64,000 nt of DNA from Halichondria panicea. Taxonomy: Eukaryota > Porifera > Demospongiae > Suberitida > Halichondriidae. The stretch lies in contig NC_087384.1 in NCBI RefSeq assembly GCF_963675165.1, forward strand, positions 855,001-919,000, given 5' to 3'. The notes under the pieces were generated by a model. That model had not been told where the DNA came from, ran no database searches, and worked only from the letters and a program-made list of their open reading frames with translations. Both the position numbers and the translations under genes were made by a program. Position 1 is the stretch's first letter; each line of letters starts with the position of its first letter. This document shows positions 48,029-58,469 of the stretch, piece after piece.

Positions 48029-48832
48029 TTTATATCCCGTTGCTACGTTGTTGCCAAGTGCAATATGCTTCATATTGCACTGCTGAAAGTCATATTGCAT
48101 TGACCGCAAAGTCATATTGCACTGACCGCAAAACGCCCCTCTGGCAATTAGACAGACAATTAAATTAAAATTAAATTAACACGCATGAGAAATAACAAGT
48201 ATCAAAGTATGTCCAGCCATGCAGGAATGAATGTTCAGCACTGCTGGAGTTTCTTCTTGCAACCATGCAGGTTTTAAAATTGTCCAAGATTCATTTTGTG
48301 GAAGATTCTGTGTTCCTAGATCGACCTAGTCCTCGACATCGTGATGCATGTCAATTCTGCTTCACCGTAGCACTAGAAGTGGCTCTTTTTGCTGGGGGCA
48401 TGAGCTGTTTTGCAGCAGTGTAGAAGCGAGCTTGCTTGGCTTGGTTATGAGGCCGAGCGTAGACCAGCAGCTAATACATGTATTCACTGAGTAGTGGGGT
48501 GGGGCTGTTTCTTTGCAGCCAGCAGTAAGTGGGGCGGGGCTGTTTTGCAGCACCAGAAGTGGGGTGGGGCTGTTTTGCAGATTTCAGTTGAAACTCCAAC
48601 AATTTTGTGTCAAGCCATTCGTCGGTCATGCCAATCTTATACGCTGCAGATACTGGCGTCTAGAAGAGAGAAGAGATGGAGCTGTGTCTAGAGTTGTCTC
48701 TGTCTTTTTTTGTGCTGTTTATATTGTGTTACTAGGACAGTGTTATGTTGCTATGCCCTCGGGATATAAACTAGTTATAACACCTGCACTCGGGATGCAT
48801 GGCATATATTGCACTCAGCCCTCGGGGCTGGC
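48029..48832. repeat. 0.8-kb dispersed repeat, copy 2
   Basis: Near-identical to 24701-25503 in the same orientation, 23.3 kb apart. It begins in TATCCCGTTGCTACGTTGTT and ends CCTCGGGGCTGGCG. It is preceded by a GTAGCCTCGATCCCAGGCCG short repeat at 47940 and followed by the ATGCA-rich minisatellite. See copy 1 for content. Confidence 0.85.
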
Positions 48833-48939
48833 GTATGGCGCGCCGTGTGTTTCAATAACAATGTCTGCATATACATAGGAGTGTCCTGGTGTGAATATAC
48901 CGACATAGCATGCACGTGCAATGATCGCCTTATGCAGTG

Positions 48940-49262
48940 ATCATGTCTGCACATGCAACCATTAGTCTCTGCACATGCAGTGATCATGTCTGCACATGCA
49001 GTGATCATGTCTGCACATGCAACCATTAGTCTCTGCACATGCAGTGATCATGTCTGCACATGCAACCATTAGTCTCTGCGTGTGCAGTGATCATGTCTGC
49101 ACATGCGACCATTAATCTCTGCACATGCAGTGATTATGTCTGCACATGCAACCATTAGTCTCTGCACATGCAGTGATCATGTCTGCACATGCAACCATTA
49201 GTCTCTGCACATGCAGTGATCATGTCTGCACATGCAACCATTAATCTCTGCACATGCAGTAT
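48940..49262. repeat. Minisatellite of TGCACATGCA blocks, about 44-bp units
   Basis: Seven to eight units alternate CATGTCTGCACATGCAACCA with TTAGTCTCTGCACATGCAGT and GAT. Individual words are palindromic (TGCACATGCA, TGATCA). It lies just upstream of the pelota fragment, where the 5' exons of that gene would be expected. Confidence 0.85.
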
Positions 49263-49592
49263 AGTATAGGTGTACCTGAGTCCCATTCAGAAACATATAC
49301 TTTGACCTGATGCAGCAGCTCTATTTAAAGCACGTGTATCAAAGATGTTTTACCAATCATGACAAGGTTCGGCACTGTTGCTATGGCTACTTATCAAGCC
49401 CCTCCCCCTTACAGGCTGTACAGAGGTTCTACGACACTGTCATGCAGGCACTACTGAGACACGTCAGGTTCGAAGGTGAGAGGTCTTTCGTGTGTAGAGA
49501 ATTTGCAATAATGATCCATTGCAATGTGATGTATTGCAGTGGTCAAGTGCATCATCTTGGCCAGTCCAGGATTTGTCAAGGTTAGGTGGGAA

Positions 49593-50376
49593 CAGAGATA
49601 CAAAAGAAAGGGGATTGGAAACGAAATTTTTACGAAATTTTTGCGTGAAGCATTCCGCGTTATAGGGCGTGGCTAAAACTACAAAGGATTATATTTATAG
49701 TCAGCATGCTCATTACCTGTCTTGACTGCTGTACAATGTGCTGTACATAGAAACAGTGAAATTGATCATTTTTAATGTTGATTTTTCTAAAAAGTAAAGA
49801 GAATTTAGCTCTAAAAAGTCGACTAAGCAACGCAGCCACTATTACTAGACAAATAAATGCTATGCAAGAAGAAATAGCCTTTACTATGAAGTCGTAGGAG
49901 GGACAGGCCCGTGGTGTGTCTAAAAGTATACTAAAGCAGTTTAAAGGACTATACTGCAAACGTTTATGAACAGTACAGCTTATTTATAGCATAAAGCCAT
50001 TCTATGTAGCACTTAGATAGAGAGCTACATAATAACCAAGTCAAGCAATGTCCTTTGCTGTTTTGACTTCACAGGAGGGACAGAGAAAAGTTGACATAGA
50101 GTAATTCAAGCTAAACTCAAAAAAATTGGAAGCAGAGTAAAGACAACGGACTTAGAGCTTGTCAGTGGTATAAGCTTACTTCTCTCAAGTATCTCCCAGG
50201 CCCTGAGTGATCTCTAGTGGATAGGAGAGCTAGAAACCAGGGATACAAAACCGTAGCGCAGTCCTCCATGTAATTATTTGCGAGCGCAATAATTACACGG
50301 AGTGCTTCACCGGATGTCAGTCCTTTTACATAGGGCGTGGGCGGTCGTTTCCAATCCCCTTTCTTTTGTATCTCTG
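49593..50376. mobile_element. hAT-like non-autonomous element in a pelota intron
   Basis: The inverted ends CAGAGATACAAAAGAAAGGG and their complement CCCTTTCTTTTGTATCTCTG continue for about 33 bp. A 7-bp direct repeat GTGGGAA flanks it exactly (49586-49592 and 50377-50383). CAGAG termini and a 7-8 bp duplication suggest hAT. The element is 784 bp and has no transposase. It sits a few bases after the splice donor at 49581, which is preserved. Confidence 0.85.
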
Positions 50377-50522
50377 GTGGGAATGATTGTAACTACACTG
50401 TATTTATGCTCAACATCTTTGAAAGCCTCTAACCAGTTTGGAAGGACTAGATTGCGTTTGTACCAGCTCTTACAACGCTGAGTATGATTATAAGCTTCAT
50501 TTTGAAAGTATTAAGAGTTCTG

Positions 50523-50761
50523 ATGGTCCAAATCCAATGATTTTCTGAAAGCTTAAAAGGAGCCTGTTCAGATGCAGCAGATGGTATGCTCAAATCCCAA
50601 ATTTAGAATGGGCCACAATTTACGATTTTCGGGAAAAGACCATGGGCGTGTTTACCGTGCCCATGGTCTTTTGTTGAAAACAAGTTGAAAATATTAACAC
50701 ATTATCTGAAAGGCCTCTCTCTAAGCTTTCAGAAAATCATAAAATAAACGATTTTGGACCA
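50523..50761. repeat. Foldback-like inverted repeat in pelota intron
   Basis: TGGTCCAAATCC and TGATTTTCTGAAAGCTTA at the left face TAAGCTTTCAGAAAATCA and ATTTTGGACCA at the right. A second hairpin (AAAAGACCATGGGC facing GCCCATGGTCTTTT) lies in the middle at about 50634-50672. It is probably a small MITE. Confidence 0.65.
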
Positions 50762-51887
50762 ACGGAATTAAAGTTATGACCGCTCAAATATGCTACTTAA
50801 GGTATACATGAAATGTCATAAAGCTGGCTACATTAGAGGACCACTATTAATGTTCCATAATTCTTTAATTCACTCGCACAACAATTATGACCGTGCAGGA
50901 TCAATTCTACGAGTATATATACGGGGAGGCAGCCAGGCACGACGTGAAGGTGCTGTTTGAGAACAAGCCCAAGTTTCTACTAGTGCACTCGTCCTCAGGG
51001 CACAAACACACCCTCAAGGAAGTGCTAGCTGACCCAGCAGTGGCAGTGCGACTGGCAGACACTAAGGTCAGTAGGTCTGTATACAGTTTGTATGCTAGTG
51101 CAAAATGCTGCTGAAGTGCAAAAAATATTTTAACTGAATTTTGTGGGTCACTGTCATTGAGTGTACTGTGCCCTGTATATAATTATGTGTCTGTATACTG
51201 TCCCGGAGGGGGAGGGGTTATCGATAAGCAGAAATTACCAATCATGTGGAAATATATTATTGTACACAGATAAATTACTTAGTTGTTTGCCCCCCCCCCC
51301 CCTTCTCCCCAGGCCCTTGCCAAAGTGAAGACATTGGATGCTTTCTACAGTATGTTACAGTCAGAACCTAACAGAGCATATTACGGGTGAGTCCATACAG
51401 CCCCTCACAACTGTCACACCCTCACACCCGCCCCCACACAGTATACGGCATGTGGAGAAAGCGAAAGAGGCTCACGCTATCGAGATACTCATGGTCACAG
51501 ATGAACTGTTCAGGTAAGTTCTCGACGTTTTGTGATTTGGTTTCTATTATAATTATGATAATTATAACTTGTTGAGATATCTATAGTGCACCCTTAGACC
51601 GATATTAGGGTTGTATAAAGAAGTGGCCTGCTAAATGTAAGACAGGTCCAAACACATGCTATGGAGCCTATAATCTAGCTGTATTATAGAGGCCGGGTAA
51701 CCTGCTTTACTTGGTGACCACAGGGAGATCTTACTGTATGGTTATCAAGTGTGTGTCTGTGTCTGTGTCTGTGTGTGCAGATCAGCAGATGTTCCCACGA
51801 GACAGAGATATGTTCGACTAGTGGAGGCAGTCAAAGATGGAGGAGGAACTGTACGCGTCTTCTCAAGCCTGCATGTCTCAGGAGAAC

Positions 51888-52644
51888 GTATGTACAACGC
51901 CCACTCACTGTACTTTACCCTGTGTGACTATTCCTACCACTATTGTATCATGCTTAAGCATTATTATGCCTCGAGGCGTAGCCGCACGAGGGATACGGTA
52001 AAGCTGACTGTGTGTGTGTGTAGACTCGCAAGCCACTCCCTTTTCTCTGATTGGACGGGGGCGGGAGAAAAGGGACTGGTGACTCTGGGACACATTTTGT
52101 GTCTCTACCAGAATTTGGGTAGAGATTATTCATTGATTTTTCCACGTGATCCAAAAATTGCGTGAGGTTAAGTAGAATTGCGTAGCCTGCAAAAGTGATC
52201 GCGGGCTTCTTAGCTACAGTTTAAGAATGGATGCTAGTGCTAGAAAAGAGAAGATGATGGAGTAATAACATCATCAGGCATTCAGCTAGGATATAGTCAT
52301 CTAACTTCTAAGACACCAGCAGAGATTAGCTTGTTTTAGTTTTACGTGATGAGAACTGGCAGCCGAAAGTCATTGGTTGCCTAAAGCTTTTAATAACCTG
52401 TACAATACAAGACAGATAATGGCAGACGGCAGCAGTTGAATTGAGAGTAGTCAGACTTGTACAAGCTGTCTTAAATCGCTGCCACTCCTCGGTTTAAAGA
52501 AGGACTGCCAAGATTTCTACGTTCATCAGCTGTTCCATGCTAATCCACAAGTTGTGGCACAACAGACACTGGGACTAGTGACCAATCAGATAGCAGTAGA
52601 CTTCTGAGCAATTCGAATTGTGATTCTGTGCATGTACCGTATAG
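51888..52644. other. Spacer between pelota fragment and the C2 block
   Basis: No gene. A short dispersed repeat ATGCCTCGAGGCGTAGCCGC lies at 51967 (family also near 26933). From about 52566 (GACTAGTGACCAATCAGATA) the sequence is homologous to 16980 onward, the edge of the duplicated C block. Confidence 0.5.
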
Positions 52645-52785
52645 CAGGTAATCTTTGTGGGGCAAAATATTCGTGGTTTTCGTGGTTGGAGCTCTGACCA
52701 CGAATATTTTACCCACGAATGAAGCGACCTTTACCTGCAGTGCAAGCAGCTACCACGAAAATATTACCCACGAAATGTCTCAATA
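52645..52785. mobile_element. Truncated MITE downstream of C2
   Basis: GGTAATCTTTGTGGGGCAAA at the left with ATTCGTGG / CCACGAATATTTTACCCACG arms; the right end is lost after CGAAATGTCTCAATATT. It is the positional counterpart of 17087-17298 after C1, so it was present in the ancestral block. Confidence 0.75.
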
Positions 52786-52907
52786 TTAATTTGAGAAATG
52801 CATATCTGTTCAATGTGCATGGTGCTAAATTACACATCCTGTAACTACAATCTGCACAAATAAAACTCACTATAATTATTATAAAACAGTATACTGTATT
52901 CTCGTTG

Positions 52908-55710
52908 CTAATTAATGGAGGCATTATTCTGGGTAACGGTTTGTTCTGTATTTAAATAAGATGCATTACTTGCGCTACCGTTCCGGTCGTCAGGATCAGG
53001 CTGTATTGATTGCAAATCTTCACCAGCACCTGCATGCATGACACAACATGCCATAAAATTTATAGTTCTGATGTATACCGTTTCATTGATAAATGCCTCT
53101 GAATAAGCACGCATGGTATATAGTAGGCAATAAAGAGGCAATAAGAAGTGTACTTAAGACATGCAGTTAGTGTGAGTAACTTACTGTTTTTTCTCCACCT
53201 GCAACACAAACACCCTCCGAGTATTATTACTACCACCACCAACAACAACAACACCACAGCACTGGAACCAATAGTAGAGCCAATAATAAGCTTTGAATCT
53301 GAAAGGGAAATACACATAAAGTAATATGTAGCAATAAATGCTATACTTACCATCAGAACAGCGACATCCATCCTGCAGAATATGACTTATAGATGGCTGA
53401 AATGATTCATTGGCACATCTAGTTTGATTTTGGTCTAGAGTGCAATTAGAGTCACAAGATAAGTAAATTATTGTGTTGTGAGGAATAATCTTTTCAATTC
53501 CAGGTGGGATTTCACCAATGGTTGAGTTAATGTTCACCCTTGTAGAATTCGAGGTTTCAAGTTTGCACGGCAAAAGAACTAGTTCGTGTCTCTCAGTTCT
53601 GCCAAGTTCTAGTTCACTGTGGAAAATCACAGTGGAGTAGCAGATTCTGCCGGCTACAACAGGAACGCATGTTTTGTAGTCCTCTAGCGTGTAGTTGCTA
53701 GTGGTGTTAGTTAATTCACTATCAGATGCACAAGATCCCTCAATGAACTGGACTTGAGCTTGGAAAGTGTCACTTCTCTCATCACAGTGACTGTTAATTG
53801 ATACTTCAATGCATTGGTCAAGAGTGACAGCAGAGCTTGGGTCTATCATGATAGTGTCTTCAACTGCATTATATATTCGTTCATAAAAAGAATTCCTGTA
53901 TAATTATACTGTCCCGTGTATGCATGCACCATTGTGATAGCTTTCTAAATTATACTGCACTGCATGGTAATACAATTTTATTGTACTATCTATTTGGACA
54001 TGGACAATACAATACATGTCAATGTAACTATATTATACCTGAGAGTTGTATCGATTCGTAAGTAAATTTATTCCTATCTTCATCAAAAGCAACGTCAACA
54101 ACAAAATTCCAGATATCACCAATAAAATCATGTTCTTCTCTCAATACAGTTGAATTGACATATTTTTTCCTGACTTTTGAATACTGCTTGTCCAGGATAT
54201 ACGAGACACTGTGGTTCGACTGGTCTGAAATGGTTATCAGGAATCCCGAGAATGCACGTCTGCTCTCTTCAGAGAAGGTATACTGCATGCATGTATGTAT
54301 GAATTATAATTATGACCAATAAAGAATAATATAAGCCTTACGATCCATTCCACATAGATAGGAGGAGGGTTGGAGGTTAGTGAGCAAGGGATGGACACTG
54401 TACTGTCATTTCGGGAATTTATTGGAGAATCTGTAAATGACGTATAGAGTCTATACACTGTAAAAAATGATGTGTGGTTTTCAACACAGAGTGCGCACTT
54501 ACAGGAAAACCACACATCAGTGTAGATCTACCGTACGTATAGTTAATAGTATGGTTAAGAGTGCAGCATGGGATTAATAGCACGAGTATAACAAGGCTAT
54601 AATTATATATAATTATATACGCACTGTATACAGAGGAGGTTGGTCATCATTTACTATATATACTAGTATAGATTTACAATCATTTTCAGTATGTTAGCTT
54701 AGCTATAGAATAGCTACTTTTCTCTCTTAATTATTAGTTTATACGCACATTCCTCCATAAAACATTACGAGTCATGACGAACCTCTTCTGCACACAGTAT
54801 ATGTATAATTATAGTTGCTTATAGTTAGCTGTGAAACTTACCAGTAGTGGCCTCAACAGGAGCACTGTGAAACCAACAATCTTCACTAACTGTATTCACT
54901 TCAAAATAGCACATGTTATTGTTCTCTCCAATGCATTCACTACACTCAGCTGTGAGTTCTTCTGTTTTGTTAAAAAACCCAGCTGCTGGTGTGCAGTTGC
55001 CACAGTTCTCTCCATAAGTAATGTTGTATCCTCCGATTCCACCAATACTTTCATTTGGAGAAGTCCACCCAAATCGACAGCTTCGATCTTGTTGAGGTGT
55101 CACCCTCACACGTGACGGCGGATTTGGAGTAACTATTCGAAAAATGATAACTATAATGATACGTTTTATATAGCTACATGCATGGCTGTTCTAATAGTCC
55201 AATTAAAAACAGCGAAAACTTACCTCCAATTCTTACTAGAAATGTTTTAATCCCATTATTGTTTAATCGACAATTAATAGTGCCTCCATTCATTTCAATG
55301 TTAGTTTCAAATTCTAAGATAGAAGTTAGGTGTTGATCATCTGTACAAGTCAAGTTTCCAAAGTAGGGACCACATATTCCAATGTAAACAGGTTCATCTG
55401 GTAGTGGACAGGTTGCAGTCGGGAGAGGAAGGGTATTGTTGGTGATAGTGTTACTGCTAGGGCAATCAAAACCAATACCATTCCAATCGAGTGTACCAAC
55501 CTCAGCTGGAACTCGGCAGTGATATGTTACTATCTTTCCTTCATTGAAACAGCGATCTGCTGCATGCATGATTATATATAGGTGTTATATAAATTATCAC
55601 CATTTAACTATACAGAATAACTTATCCTATAACTGACCAAAGGGTCGATCCAGTTTAGAGGATCCTATGTTCAGCAATTGTAGTAGTAGCACAAATCCTA
55701 TAGTTGACAT
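52908..55710 (-). CDS. C2: Ig-like/FN3-like receptor with sushi-like module
   Basis: Eight minus-strand exons: 55710-55638, 55559-55224, 55123-54842, 54430-54342, 54282-54039, 53863-53351, 53298-53185 and 53029-52908; 590 residues, open frame, same phases as C1. Signal peptide MSTIGFVLLLQLLNIGSS. The Ig-like domain has DWNGIGFDCPSSNTI and MNGGTINC. The FN3-like domain has GENCGNCTPAAG and NMCYFEVNTVSEDC. Exon 6 includes a sushi-like end (IPPGIEK..IYLSCDSNCTL..ESFQPS..DGCRC). The helix is SSAVVLLLLVVVVIILGGCL. The tail is about 45 residues with SYLN. Intron 3 holds a 67-bp MITE. The ATG lies 430 bp from that of A3, head to head. Confidence 0.82.
54456..54522. mobile_element. 67-bp MITE with CACTG ends, C2 intron 3
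   Basis: CACTGTAAAAAATGATGTGT at one end and ACACATCAGTG at the other, flanked by TA on both sides. The ends and TA flank match the 1.7-kb element at 2448-4135. The matching C1 intron (18941-18995) lacks it. Confidence 0.75.
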
Positions 55711-56139
55711 TGTAAAAGCTGGAAAGTTTCAGTTTTGTGTCTATAGACACTTTATTATTATTATAGCTACAATGTTTTGCATGATGTGCAGTCAGTGGCT
55801 TATTTTCATGATTCTACTTACTTAATATGTCACATGTCATGTAGACAATTATGTGCGAGAACTGATTGGCCAATGAATATGTTTTAGATTTAAATTTACT
55901 TCTCTATGCATGCAAAAACAACAAATGATTTCATTTTACCACACCTGTGATTCCACTTCACACATGTAAAGGTGCAGACAGTATGTCGGTAGGTCTCATG
56001 ACTGCATGGCTACGCATGACGTGCATAATTATGAGTATAGCTCAAATAACAGTATAGCAGCATACTTATACTTATCTTAGCTATATATACACAACACCTA
56101 CTAACATACTATATAGCTGTTACCGATAACTCAAGAACT
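55711..56139. promoter_or_regulatory. Putative bidirectional promoter region, cassette 3
   Basis: This 429-bp interval lies between the C2 and A3 start codons. It contains GTCTCATGA at 55993-56001, shared with the sister intervals at 20173-20181 and, inverted, 9983-9991. The rest is AT-rich with little similarity visible by eye. Confidence 0.5.
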
Positions 56140-58261
56140 ATGGATTTCAAACTATTTTTAGCTATTATAGTTTTATGTGCATTGAAAATATCATGCCAAG
56201 TCAGCTTGGTACGTAACTTCGATCCAAACGACTGCATCATCGAAGAAACAGTAGTTACTCTGACGTGCACAGTTGAGGACCGTAACAATGGAAATGGGGC
56301 AACAGTAATAAATGGTAGTCAATCTATATTTGATTGCCCAAGTGTCAGCAAAGTTGAAAACAACATAATTTACTTAAGGCATGCACATATGGAATCTGCC
56401 ACAGCTATGTGTGGGGAACTCATTTCAGGCCGAATAGTGGAAGTGCAAAATGGAACATACATCACTCAAATTTACATTGCCACTAACGTTTCCATGAATG
56501 AGGGATATGTAGAATGCCGTGAATTTGGACAACAAGGCAGTTCACGAATACAACTGGCCAACATCGAAGGTGTGTAACTCAGTCTAAAGAATATAATTAG
56601 GCAGTTTATATGTGCATATAATATATACATGCATGCAGCTCTTCCACGTCGTCCCACCTTATATGTGGAATTTCTCGATACTTTGTTTCGCATTCACTGG
56701 AACCAGTACAACGAGGGTCTGACTAAGAGTTCAGACTCACACTTTTCTATTAAGGTGACTGGAGAGGACTGTGGTAATTGCACCAACCTTGATAGGATTG
56801 TGAGCAATGTCACCAACCAGCTCTCGTGCACTGAGTGGGAGCCCAATGGACAAGTTTGCAATGTTACTGTCACAGCAGTCGCTTCTGTATGTGGCTTACA
56901 ACAATTTATAAGCTCTTCACGTCTAGTCTATTTAAGAGGTGAGTGCATGTTAGTTAAATTTTTATAAGCTGAGCATGCAATATTGAACTTGAAGTTCCCA
57001 TGTACATTGTATAATGCTAATTATTACATGTATATATCTCACTAATTTTCAATTGAATTCGTCATGCATTGCTACTGCATGCACATTAAATTATCTCGGA
57101 CATGCATAAGATGTATACATGCAGTTCCAGAGGCTCCAATCTTGGAGGACCTAATGCCTGCTTATTCACTAGACCTGGAGGAACTTCAAAGCATGCAAAT
57201 ATTATTGGCTGTAAGTTGCCAGTGTCATGTATGCACATAACACAATGTTTACTACATACAATTATAGATTGAATCCACTGTTGATCTTAATGGCCTTCCT
57301 ATTGCCTTTCAAGTGAGCGTGAACCGTTCTACTGACCGATGGGATAATAATCCAGAGTGTTCCCTCAAAATTTTTGCCGGCAACAAATGCATTGCAAATG
57401 CTAATGCTCTAGTAAAGTATCGTTGTGAGATTAATTTCCCTGTTAACAGTTGTCAAGAACTATTTTTGCAACCAGAGCAAGACGCGGACTTTCAAATAGG
57501 AATTTTTTCAGAAAGTAGTATTGGAAGATCATCTCTAAATTTTTCCAATATACCTTGTAAGTTGACTATAATTCTACATATATAATAATATAGTCAGAAC
57601 CAATGCTGATTGCTGTTATTATGCATATGCATGTCTTTATACATGCAGCTTACGCCCATTTAACGGTGCAGTTTTTATTCACTGACCCACAACAGTCCCC
57701 CCCAAAATACAACTTTATCTCTGTTAACTTTCTTCAACTACACGACAACATAACTTCTATGATTAAATATGGTTCCAACTGCCAAGCTCTTGATAATCAA
57801 ATGACGATTGTTGGCTTTAATGTGACTACTCTGACATTTCCTGTTCGTGGTACCATGGACGATATTTGCTGGATTGTCACGATTAGTAACATTTCTAAGT
57901 CTTTAGCATTTCAGGGAAACTTTAGTACAGTGGATTCATCAGGTAAAATTTTTAGTCTGCCATGTTGACTGGGTTAAATAGAATCTATAAGCAAAATATA
58001 AAGTTGATATATAAATATTATTATAATTATGTTTGCTTCCATGCAGATGCATATCAAGTATCTTTTGACTACAGTATCAGTGCTGTGGTTTTTGCAGCAT
58101 TCGTTTTGTTCATCATAACCTATACTCCAACTGTAACATGGTATACCCGAAGAAAATATAGCAAAAATATAAATGTTCAGGCTAATAGCAGTATCAAGTC
58201 GGAGCTGTTGTCCAGTGAGGCTGAACATGATATACATAAACAAAATAGCTATAAATTATAG
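56140..58261 (+). CDS. A3: Ig-like/FN3-like single-pass receptor
   Basis: Six exons: 56140-56569, 56639-56938, 57125-57210, 57268-57556, 57649-57942 and 58047-58261; 537 residues, open frame, phases 1,1,0,1,1. Signal peptide MDFKLFLAIIVLCALKISCQ. The Ig-like domain has SIFDCPSVSKV and MNEGYVEC, without the tryptophan seen in B and C. The FN3-like domain has GEDCGNCTNL and SCTEWEPNGQVCNVTV. The fourth segment has KYGSNCQALDNQ and DICWIVTI. The helix is ISAVVFAAFVLFIITYTP. The tail (RRKYSKN..SSEAEHDIHKQNSYKL) has two tyrosines in no obvious signalling motif. It is the most compact A gene, with introns of 57-186 bp, and shows what A2 looked like before transposon invasion. Confidence 0.82.
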
Positions 58262-58469
58262 TTTCTATGCTGAACAACTTATAATATGCAACACTGAGTT
58301 TTGTTTTTAGCAAGTCAGTTTAATTTTAACCTCCTTCTTAATGTCAGTACTTCCTGTGGATATACACATGCATATGATGTGTGGTGGTTTGCTTTATTTG
58401 CATGCAAGAAGTAAAATGCTGAATTGCCAATGCCAAGAGTACTCTTATCTATACTTTTATAGATCTAGA

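Larger units (their letters stand above)
49415..51887 (+). pseudogene. pelo: Pelota gene fragment (six middle exons)
   Basis: Exons 49415-49475, 49540-49580, 50899-51066, 51313-51386, 51442-51513 and 51781-51887 read in one open frame with GT-AG sites. Key strings are AVQRFYDTVMQALLRHVRFE, VVKCIILASPGFVK, DQFYEYIYGEAARHDVKVLF, LLVHSSSGHKHTLKEVL, IRHVEKAKEAHAIEILMVTD and RYVRLVEAVKDGGGTVRVFS then SLHVSGE. These are the central and start of the C-terminal domains of Pelota (Dom34), the eRF1-like ribosome-rescue factor. The N-terminal domain exons and the final exon (L-T-G-v-a-A-I-L-R-F in the family) are not found. A transposon relic and repeats lie where they should be. It is most likely a truncated duplicate; no stop or frameshift is visible. 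Confidence 0.8.

Noticed and set aside
48940-49262. TGCACATGCA/TGATCA palindromes as operator sites
   Set aside because: They are inherent to the 44-bp minisatellite and not linked to an intact promoter.
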